Shown here in pieces: positions 7,399-13,194 of a DNA stretch of 33,150 nt. The translations under genes and the position numbers were made by a program. Where the stretch lies: the NCBI GenBank assembly GCA_020026215.1, contig JAHHQT010000012.1, positions 1 through 33,150 on the forward strand. The letters run 5' to 3'. Origin of the DNA: Muribaculaceae bacterium. Its GTDB lineage: Bacteria; Bacteroidota; Bacteroidia; Bacteroidales; Muribaculaceae. How positions within the stretch are numbered: the stretch's first letter is position 1; each line of letters begins with the position of its first letter. The notes under the pieces were generated by a model that did no database searches, was not told the origin of the DNA, and saw only the letters and a list, made by a program, of their open reading frames with translations.

Positions 7399-8805
7399 AT
7401 GGGAGGTTTTTTCGGAACCGTATCAAAAAAAAGCTGTAAGACTGATCTGTTTTACGGCACAGACTACAACTCACATCTCGGAACAAAACGCGGGGGCTTG
7501 GTCACATACGACGAAGAACGAGGTTTCTGCCGTTCAATCCACAATCTAGAACGTTCTTATTTCAGAACAAAATTCGAAGCTGAACTCGACAAGTTTTATG
7601 GAAACAGTGGTATCGGCATTATCAGTGACACTGACCCACAACCTATCATAATCAATTCCCACTTGGGCAGATTTGCCATCGTAACTGTCGGTAAAATTGC
7701 CAATATGAAAGAGTTGGAAGACTATCTATTGAGTCAAAATCACCACTTTGCTGAAATGAGCATGGGCAAAACGAACCCTACTGAGCTGATTGCTCTGATT
7801 TTGATTCAGGGAAAAACCTTTAAAGAGGGTATAGAAATGGTCTATGACCACATCAAGGGCTCTTGTTCTATGCTTCTCTTGACCGAAAACGGAATTATCG
7901 CGGCTCGCGACAAACTCGGCAGAACACCTATCATTGTGGGTAAAAAAGAGGGTGCGTATGCCGTTACGTCTGAAACTACCAGTTTCCCAAATCTTGACTA
8001 CGAAATAGAAAAATATATTGGTCCGGGCGAAATTGTCCGTATCACTGCCGACGGCATCGAACAAATCAGAGAGCCGAACAAGGATATGCAAATCTGCTCG
8101 TTCCTTTGGGTTTACTATGGTTTCCCAACTTCGTACTACGAAGGCAAGAACGTGGAAGAAGTGCGTTTCAACTGCGGTTTGAAAATGGGACAAAAGGACG
8201 AAAGCGACGTGGACTGCGTTTGCGGTATTCCTGATTCGGGTGTGGGTATGGCGTTGGGCTATGCTGAGGGCAAGGGCCTTCCTTACCACCGTGCCATTTC
8301 AAAATATACACCGACCTGGCCTCGCAGCTTTACTCCGGAAAACCAATCCATGCGTTCGTTGGTAGCCAAAATGAAATTGATTCCTAACCGCGCCATGCTT
8401 GAGGGCAAACGCCTGTTGTTCTGCGACGACTCTATCGTGAGAGGAACTCAATTGCATGACAATGTGGGTATTCTATACAAATACGGTGCAAAAGAGGTGC
8501 ACATGCGTATTGCCTGTCCTCCAATCGTGTTTGAATGTCCGTTCGTAGGTTTCAGCGCATCAAAGAATGAAATGGAATTGATGACACGCCGTATCATTGC
8601 AGAATTGGAAGGCGATCCAAATGCAAAATTGGACAAATACAGCACGACAGATTCACCTGAATACAAGAAGATGGTAGAAGCCATCCGTGCTAAATTCGGC
8701 TTGACTTCATTGAAATTCAATACTGTAGAGACTTTGATTGAAGCTATCGGCTTACCGAAATGCAAAGTCTGCACACACTGTTTCGACGGCACAAGCCACT
8801 TCTAA
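7399..8805 (+). CDS. Amidophosphoribosyltransferase-like protein (PurF paralogue without Cys nucleophile)
   Basis: 468 residues from ATG 7399. PurF makes phosphoribosylamine from PRPP and glutamine-derived ammonia. Here the N-terminal Ntn glutaminase domain opens MGGFFGTVS, where active PurF has MCG.FG: the catalytic Cys is Gly2. The canonical GHTRY(S/A)T motif is also replaced (GIGIISDTD at the aligned place). The phosphoribosyltransferase half is intact, with the PRPP loop FCDDSIVRGTQ (Cys342, Asp343, Asp344). Cysteines equivalent to the [4Fe-4S] ligands of Bacillus PurF are present: C233 in QICSFLWVYY, C380 in VFECPFVGF, and the cluster C455/C458/C461 in CKVCTHC. As I recall it, this variant is shared by Bacteroidales alongside a canonical PurF. 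It is probably ammonia-dependent or has another role; substrate unknown. Confidence 0.8.
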   Translation: MGGFFGTVSKKSCKTDLFYGTDYNSHLGTKRGGLVTYDEERGFCRSIHNLERSYFRTKFEAELDKFYGNSGIGIISDTDPQPIIINSHLGRFAIVTVGKIANMKELEDYLLSQNHHFAEMSMGKTNPTELIALILIQGKTFKEGIEMVYDHIKGSCSMLLLTENGIIAARDKLGRTPIIVGKKEGAYAVTSETTSFPNLDYEIEKYIGPGEIVRITADGIEQIREPNKDMQICSFLWVYYGFPTSYYEGKNVEEVRFNCGLKMGQKDESDVDCVCGIPDSGVGMALGYAEGKGLPYHRAISKYTPTWPRSFTPENQSMRSLVAKMKLIPNRAMLEGKRLLFCDDSIVRGTQLHDNVGILYKYGAKEVHMRIACPPIVFECPFVGFSASKNEMELMTRRIIAELEGDPNAKLDKYSTTDSPEYKKMVEAIRAKFGLTSLKFNTVETLIEAIGLPKCKVCTHCFDGTSHF

Positions 8806-8834
8806 ACTCGGAATATAACTCTTATTACATATTA

Positions 8835-8871
8835 CAAACGCCAAATAAAAAGCTATTTTATTTGGCGTTTG
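8835..8871 (+). terminator. Strong terminator after the purF-like gene
   Basis: A perfect 16-bp stem (8835-8850 with 8856-8871; AAACGCCAAATAAAA against its complement) with a 5-base loop. T-rich bases occur within the stem and little T follows it. The symmetry would let it work on both strands. Confidence 0.8.
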
Positions 8872-8921
8872 CTGTATCATAACCATATTCAAGTTGGGCA
8901 GGATACTGCCTATCACAACAT

Positions 8922-8990
8922 TTCCCCACAGTGGGGAATTAAATGGGGAAATTCAACAGATTTGGGTAATAATTCCCCACTTTTCCCCAT
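8922..8990. repeat. Cluster of five TTCCCCA(C/T) motifs in direct and inverted order
   Basis: Copies: TTCCCCAC 8922-8929 (plus), inverted 8931-8938, inverted 8943-8950 (TTCCCCAT form), plus 8973-8980, plus 8983-8990 (TTCCCCAT form). The first two make a perfect palindrome with one central base. The second and third can also pair at longer range with the fourth and fifth. It lies in the 314-base gap between the PurF-like gene and the first PepSY-like gene. Beyond the terminator and this cluster I see no gene in 8872-9119. Function unknown; a regulator-binding site or RNA structure are both possible. Confidence 0.7.
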
Positions 8991-9119
8991 GCCAGAAACA
9001 AGCACCAGTTTCATTTACCACTGATTTACAACAAGTTAGCCTATTTCAAAAGAATTGGCACAGCGATTGTTTGATTATAAAGTGTAAAAACAGATTACTA
9101 ACAAATAAAAATTACAGTT

Positions 9120-9413
9120 ATGAAAACAACATTTTTAGCAATCGCAATGATTTTGAGCATGGGTTCAGCAGTTATGGCACAAGATATGTCAACCAATTCT
9201 CCTGCAGTAGTAATTGAAAGTGCATCAGAATTCAAAGTAATTGAGATTAGCGAACTTCCAGCATTGGTAAAGTCTTCATTTGACACTGATTTTCCAAATG
9301 CAACTATCAAGGAAGTACAAAGCAATGGTGCTGTTTTCAAATTCTTCTTTACATCTGCAACCGGTGAAGAACAAATGGTACAATACTCAGCAGACGGTGA
9401 GAAAATGCTATAA
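9120..9413 (+). CDS. Small secreted PepSY-like protein, array copy 1
   Basis: 97 residues. A signal peptide MKTTFLAIAMILSMGSAVMA ends in AMA-type cleavage before QD, giving a mature periplasmic or exported protein of about 77 residues. The mature part has the pattern LPALVKSSFDTDFPNATIKEV...F.....GEEQMVQYSADGEK, like PepSY-like (DUF2874-type) domains: a 'LP..V...F...FP.A.I..V' helix-strand followed by strands ending in 'Y..DG'. I recognise the fold by this pattern and do not know the function; relatives are secreted and often expanded in Bacteroidota. No SD sequence is present and the start context is A/T-rich. It is the first of four adjacent homologues. Its 3' half is nearly identical to copy 2, whereas its 5' half differs clearly. 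Confidence 0.8.
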   Translation: MKTTFLAIAMILSMGSAVMAQDMSTNSPAVVIESASEFKVIEISELPALVKSSFDTDFPNATIKEVQSNGAVFKFFFTSATGEEQMVQYSADGEKML

Positions 9414-9960
9414 CAGACTACAATAGAGATAAAAAATAGGTAAAAAGATTATTTAGGTTTAAATTTAAAAAATTATAAAATTTACAATTATGAAAACAAC
9501 TTTTTTAGCATTAGCAATGGTATTTGGAATGAGTTCTGTAGCAATGGCTCAAGTAGTAACAAGCGAACCAGCAACACAAGAACCAGTTGAAAACGTGGCA
9601 GAATTTAAAGTAATTGAAATAAGCGAACTTCCAGTATTGGTAAAGTCTTCATTTGACACTGAATTTCCAAACTCAACCATCAAGGAAGTACAAAGCAACG
9701 GCTCTGTCTTCAAAATCTCTTTCACATCTGCATCAGGTGAAGAACAAATGGTACAATACTCAGCAGACGGTGAGAAAGTGCAATAACAAACAACAATAGA
9801 GATAAATAGGTAAAAAACATTTAGGTTTAAATTTATAAAATTTACAATTATGAAAACGACATTTTTAGCATTAGCAATGATATTGGGAATGAGTTCTGTA
9901 GCAATGGCTCAAGTAGTAACAAACGAACCGACATCTCAAGAACCTGTTGAAAACGTAGCA
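9228..9960 (+). repeat. Tandem duplication spanning half-gene, spacer, half-gene (two units of about 373 and 360 bases)
   Basis: Unit 1 (9228-9600) runs from the middle of copy 1 through the spacer to the middle of copy 2. Unit 2 (9601-9960) runs from the middle of copy 2 through the next spacer to the middle of copy 3. The units begin at GAATTC/GAATTT and carry near-identical 3' gene halves, spacers (CAATAGAGATAAA...TAGGTAAAAA...TTTAGGTTTAAATTTA...AAAATTTACAATT) and signal-peptide halves. Coordinates are by eye. Confidence 0.75.
9490..9786 (+). CDS. Small secreted PepSY-like protein, array copy 2 (recombinant)
   Basis: 98 residues with signal peptide MKTTFLALAMVFGMSSVAMA, then QVVTSEPATQEPVENVAEF and a PepSY-like domain (LPVLVKSSFDTEFPNSTIKEV ... 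EEQMVQYSADGEKVQ, split here for length). The first half (signal peptide and the EPVENVAEF linker) follows copy 3 almost residue for residue, and the second half follows copy 1. The switch lies near 9601-9615. This is the pattern left by unequal crossing-over between copies 1 and 3, which duplicates the segment and creates a middle hybrid. The upstream spacer 9414-9489 shows no terminator and no TAnnTTTG, so the copies are probably co-transcribed. Function unknown. Confidence 0.8.
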   Translation: MKTTFLALAMVFGMSSVAMAQVVTSEPATQEPVENVAEFKVIEISELPVLVKSSFDTEFPNSTIKEVQSNGSVFKISFTSASGEEQMVQYSADGEKVQ

Positions 9961-10146
9961 GAATTCAACGTGATCGAACTAAGTGCACTTCCAGCACCTG
10001 TAAAAGCCGCTTTCGACACTGAATTCCCAAATGTTACCATCAAAGAGGTACAAAGCAATGGTGTAGAATTTAAGATTCTGTACACTAACGAAGCCGGAGA
10101 AGAACTTTTCGCACAATACAACTCAAACGGAGAAAGAGTTCAATAA
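9850..10146 (+). CDS. Small secreted PepSY-like protein, array copy 3
   Basis: 98 residues. Signal peptide MKTTFLALAMILGMSSVAMA, linker QVVTNEPTSQEPVENVAEF, then LPAPVKAAFDTEFPNVTIKE, QSNGVEFKILYTNEAGEE and AQYNSNGERVQ. The domain is more diverged from copies 1 and 2 than they are from each other. The core words FDTEFPN, TIKEVQSNG and GEE are kept in the first three. The spacer to copy 2 (9787-9849) is a near copy of the spacer before it. Function unknown; see copy 1 for the domain reasoning. Confidence 0.8.
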   Translation: MKTTFLALAMILGMSSVAMAQVVTNEPTSQEPVENVAEFNVIELSALPAPVKAAFDTEFPNVTIKEVQSNGVEFKILYTNEAGEELFAQYNSNGERVQ

Positions 10147-10189
10147 TCTCGACTATAAAACAAGTATCATTTTTTAAAGTTTAAATTAT

Positions 10190-10477
10190 ATGAAAGCAAC
10201 ATTCTTAGCAATAGTAATGGTTTTAGGTATGAGCTCCGTAGCTATGGCAGAAGTGCCGAGTGAATTGGCATCCGTACTATCAGAAAATGTAGCAGAATTT
10301 GAAGTTAAAGACATCTCAGAACTACCACGCTTCATAAAAATAGCATTCGACACCGAGTTCAACGATGCTACTATTAAAGAGGTTCAATCCAACGGAATAG
10401 AAATCAAAATCTCGTTTATCACTTCTTCCGGAGACGAACTTTGCGTATTCTACAGCATAGAAGGTGACAGACTATAA
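10190..10477 (+). CDS. Small secreted PepSY-like protein, array copy 4 (most diverged)
   Basis: 95 residues. Signal peptide MKATFLAIVMVLGMSSVAMA, then EVPSELASVLSENVAEFEV and the domain SELPRFIKIAFDTEFNDATI, KEVQSNGIEIKISFITSSGD, ELCVFYSIEGDRL. The conserved Pro of FPN is lost (FNDAT), and a Cys appears at ELCVFY. The spacer before it (10147-10189) no longer matches the repeated spacer, so this copy stands outside the recent duplication. A structured hairpin follows at 10508-10541 and probably ends the transcript. Function unknown. Confidence 0.78.
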   Translation: MKATFLAIVMVLGMSSVAMAEVPSELASVLSENVAEFEVKDISELPRFIKIAFDTEFNDATIKEVQSNGIEIKISFITSSGDELCVFYSIEGDRL

Positions 10478-10507
10478 CTATAAATTCACAAATATAATTT
10501 AAACAAC

Positions 10508-10541
10508 GAAAGACATTGGGCGAGACCGCTCGATGCCTTTC
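10508..10541 (+). terminator. Hairpin after the PepSY-like array, probable terminator
   Basis: GAAAG/CTTTC at the base, CAT/ATG next and CGAG/CTCG at the top around a 4-base loop, with one mismatch and a TGGG bulge on the 5' side. No strong T run follows (ACTTTGTAT), so termination is plausible rather than certain. Confidence 0.5.
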
Positions 10542-10662
10542 ACTTTGTATAAAAGAGTATTTCCTACAAACACGTTTTAATTCAGCATTCTTATAATAGA
10601 CTATAAAACAACACATTAAAAACAACAACCAAATATTTTTATTTTTCTCCGTTTCTTTATTG

Positions 10663-10710
10663 TATATTTGAGACTAAAATAGACTTATAAATCACGAAAA
10701 TCACAAGGAG
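10663..10710 (+). promoter_or_regulatory. Promoter -7 element and Shine-Dalgarno for the DUF3883 gene
   Basis: TATATTTG at 10663-10670, then AAGGAG at 10705-10710 five bases before ATG 10716. A good SD is rare in this window, and here it decides the start codon. That start is out of frame with the rest of the gene. Confidence 0.65.
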
Positions 10711-10715
10711 AAATT

Positions 10716-11887
10716 ATGTTACGAAACGAATTTGAACAAGCAAAAAATCATATAATTATGAAGATATATTTGAACCGTTACATAAAGAATTATTCAAAAA
10801 GCGAGATAATTTTGTAAAGACTTTTAATATTGACAAAATAAGGACATTATCTTTAGAAGAATATGTACAAGGAAAAGGAAATAGAAACAGCTTCTGCTAT
10901 CACATTGAACGGACTTTTAACAATTTAGGTTGCATTTTAGGTTCTACATCTTATAAATTTGGCATTTTCTATTCGGAGAAAGATAAAGAATATAAATACT
11001 ATCCTAAATGGGGGAAAAGTACCGATGAAGCCTTCAAAAGAATTAAAGAAGAGATTATACAATTATTGAAAGATGGTGAACAAGAAAATTTACAAGGTAT
11101 TGTAAACAACCCTCTTGCTACAACAATAAAAGGGAAATTATTAGCTTTGTATTTTCCGAAAAGGTATCTCAATATTTTTTCCAAAGAACATCTAAATTAC
11201 TATCTTAAATTTTATGGATTAGATAACAAAGATTTAATAAACTCTGACCCTGTCTATAAAAGGGATAAACTTATTCAGTTTAAAAATGAAGACACAACAA
11301 TGAGAAATTGGTCAATTGAAAAATTTGCTACCTTTTTATATTCAACATACCCAAAAGCTCCAACAAAAGAAAATAAATCTGAAGAACAGGACTTCTCAAC
11401 CTATACTCTTGAAGATGTTAAATTTATAAATTTAACTTACAATCAGATTCAAACAAATCACAATAAAAATAATTCAAAGAAAAAGAATTACGAAGAAGAA
11501 CAAAGAAGAAAAACAATTTTAGGGAATAGAGGAGAAAAGATCGTATTCGACTACGAAACAAAGTTGGGACATAACCCCAAACACATTGCTATTGAAAGTG
11601 ATGCAGAAGGATATGATATTCTCTCCCATGACAAAGAGGACAATGAAATATACATCGAAGTAAAAGCGACCTCAACCAAAATTGGAAAATTCTCATTTTA
11701 CTATACTGAACATGAACATCAAACAGCCCTGAAATATGGAGATAAATATCACATATACATAGTTTTTGATGTAAAGGGTAGCAGCCCACAAATTTGGGAT
11801 ATGGGAAATCCTTTTATTCACTCTAACCATAGATTAGAATTACTACCCGTTTTATACAAGATAGAGCTCAACACAAAAAAATTGTAA
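10716..11887 (+). pseudogene. DUF3883 (PD-(D/E)XK-like) protein, frameshifted at an A6 tract near the start
   Basis: ATG 10716 with its SD reads MLRNEFEQAKN and soon stops. The frame that is open from 10736 to the stop at 11885-11887 reads KKSYNYEDIFEPLHKELF onward and has no ATG or GTG start. Adding one A to the A6 tract at 10742-10747 joins the two into a protein of about 390 residues. Its N-terminal half has EEYVQGKGNRNSFCYHIER, FGIFY and YYPKWGKS, a block I associate with restriction or McrB-type defence proteins. A Lys-rich linker follows. The C-terminal DUF3883 has RGEKIVFDYE, AEGYDILS and IYIEVKAT, the E-D-ExK arrangement of this nuclease-like fold. The region is clearly more AT-rich than its neighbours, which suggests acquisition. 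It may be a pseudogene, a sequence error, or rescued by slippage. Confidence 0.75.
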
Positions 11888-11914
11888 AAATCCGTTATTG
11901 TGATTTTTTAGTCT

Positions 11915-11922
11915 TATCTTTG
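11915..11922 (+). promoter_or_regulatory. Promoter -7 element for deoC
   Basis: TATCTTTG at 11915-11922, 66 bases before ATG 11988. The upstream TTG at 11898-11900 is closer than usual (14-base spacer). Confidence 0.6.
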
Positions 11923-11987
11923 CATAAGATAATCACCTATAACTAACGAGATTATAATAAAATATAGAAATTAAAAATATAACATCT

Positions 11988-12896
11988 ATGGAAGAACATG
12001 ATCACAAACACGAGGTAAGCAAATACCAACAAGTGCTTAATGACAGTCAAGTAACTACTGACGACTCGTTTGTAGAAAAAGATGTACAAGACATTTTGGC
12101 AAAACACTTTGCTGAAAATGATAACGTGGAAGTTTACAAAACTTGTTTCAACGCTATCGATTTGACAAAATTGAACTCAACAGATACAGTTGCTGAAATC
12201 ACAGCAATGGCTGAAAAGGTGAACGCTTTCGAATCAGAATACCCAGAATTGCCAAACGTAGCAGCTATCTGTACTTATCCTAACTTTGCCATGGTAGTAA
12301 GTGGAGCTTTGGAAGTATCGGGCGTTGATACCGCAGTGGTTGCAGGCAGTTTCCCTTCTTCTCAAACTTTCTCTGAAATCAAGGTGGCAGAATCTTCACT
12401 TGCCGTTGCCGACGGTGCAAATGAAGTGGATATTGTATTCAACCTTGGTCTTTACTACTCAGAAGCATACGCTGAACTATCAGACGAAATCGACGAAATC
12501 AAACACGCCATAGGCGATGCTCGTTTGAAAGTCATTTTGGAAACCAGCGCATTGAAAAATGCTAAAGACATCAGAAATGCAGCCATCCTGTCTATGTATT
12601 CAGGCGCAGACTTCATCAAAACATCAACAGGCAAGGTTTATCCCGGTGCCAACTTGGAAGCAGCCTATGTAATGTGCAAAGCCATTAAGGAATATCACGA
12701 AAAAACCGGTAGAATGGTCGGTTTCAAAGTATCAGGCGGTGTTTCTTCAACAGAAGACGCTGTTAAATACTATACTTTGGTGAAAGAAATTCTTGGTGAA
12801 GCATGGTTAAACAACAACTATTTCCGTATCGGTACTTCACGCGCCGCTAACTATATCCTAAGCTCTATCGTAGGAAAAGACGTGAAATACTTCTAA
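11988..12896 (+). CDS. deoC: Deoxyribose-phosphate aldolase
   Basis: 302 residues, longer than the about 220-260 of many DeoC proteins because of an N-terminal extension (MEEHDHKHEVSKYQQVLND and following). It splits 2-deoxyribose 5-phosphate into glyceraldehyde 3-phosphate and acetaldehyde in deoxynucleoside salvage. The class I aldolase machinery is present: Schiff-base lysine K211 in FIKTSTGKV, K247 in VGFKVSGGVSS, and an aspartate in NEVDIVFNLG near 148. The early AICTYPNFA and VVAGSFPSS blocks match the family. The gene has its own promoter and a strong terminator. With cdd elsewhere in the window it serves nucleoside breakdown, but the two are not linked in an operon. Confidence 0.95.
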   Translation: MEEHDHKHEVSKYQQVLNDSQVTTDDSFVEKDVQDILAKHFAENDNVEVYKTCFNAIDLTKLNSTDTVAEITAMAEKVNAFESEYPELPNVAAICTYPNFAMVVSGALEVSGVDTAVVAGSFPSSQTFSEIKVAESSLAVADGANEVDIVFNLGLYYSEAYAELSDEIDEIKHAIGDARLKVILETSALKNAKDIRNAAILSMYSGADFIKTSTGKVYPGANLEAAYVMCKAIKEYHEKTGRMVGFKVSGGVSSTEDAVKYYTLVKEILGEAWLNNNYFRIGTSRAANYILSSIVGKDVKYF

Positions 12897-12922
12897 TCGA
12901 AATCACAAGAAAACGAAATATA

Positions 12923-12954
12923 GAAGCCTGCACTCCTTCTTGAGTGCAGGCTTC
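12923..12954 (+). terminator. Strong terminator after deoC
   Basis: A perfect 13-bp stem, GAAGCCTGCACTC (12923-12935) with GAGTGCAGGCTTC (12942-12954), and a 6-base loop, followed by TTCTGTATTTAT. Confidence 0.85.
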
Positions 12955-12984
12955 TTCTGTATTTATACACTCACCAATATTTAG

Positions 12985-13080
12985 TCTTACGATTGCGTAT
13001 TATTGGACATCATGCTTCCCGACGACAATGGTCTGGATCATTTGCAAACAGTTCAAACTGAAAATCAGCTACTCGTTTGA
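12985..13080 (+). pseudogene. Response-regulator receiver remnant
   Basis: A 31-codon open stretch reads YDCVLLDIMLPDDNGLD followed by HLQTVQTENQLLV and a stop. It matches the phospho-acceptor strand and following helix of OmpR-type receivers ('YDC.LLDI.LPDG.GL..L'), with the acceptor Asp in LLDIMLP. A stop (TAG 12982-12984) lies just upstream, and neither a receiver N-terminus nor an effector domain is present. It sits between the deoC terminator and the next promoter, a safe place for a decaying fragment. The remainder of 12955-13136 shows no other gene. Confidence 0.6.
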
Positions 13081-13136
13081 AAAAGGCTATCACGTGTTTA
13101 TAATAGAGAAATTGTCCTTTTTAACGGAAATAGTTA

Positions 13137-13166
13137 TTGTTCAGTGAAATCAACTTTGTATATTTG
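13137..13166 (+). promoter_or_regulatory. Promoter for the DUF2723 gene
   Basis: TTG 13137-13139, a 19-base spacer, TATATTTG 13159-13166: an exact consensus match, 28 bases before the start codon. Confidence 0.8.
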
Positions 13167-13194
13167 CAATTTAATACACAAATAATCATTTTTA

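Noticed and set aside
8894..9217. Open frame of 107 codons before and across PepSY-like copy 1
   Set aside because: It runs through the TTCCCCA motif cluster, has no protein-like composition, and overlaps a better gene.
10742..10747. Phase-variable contingency tract in the DUF3883 gene
   Set aside because: Six A is short for a hypermutable tract and tracts this long occur elsewhere in the window; kept only as one explanation of the frameshift.
12944..13147. Open frame of 67 codons after the deoC terminator
   Set aside because: It begins inside the terminator stem and crosses the receiver relic in the wrong frame.
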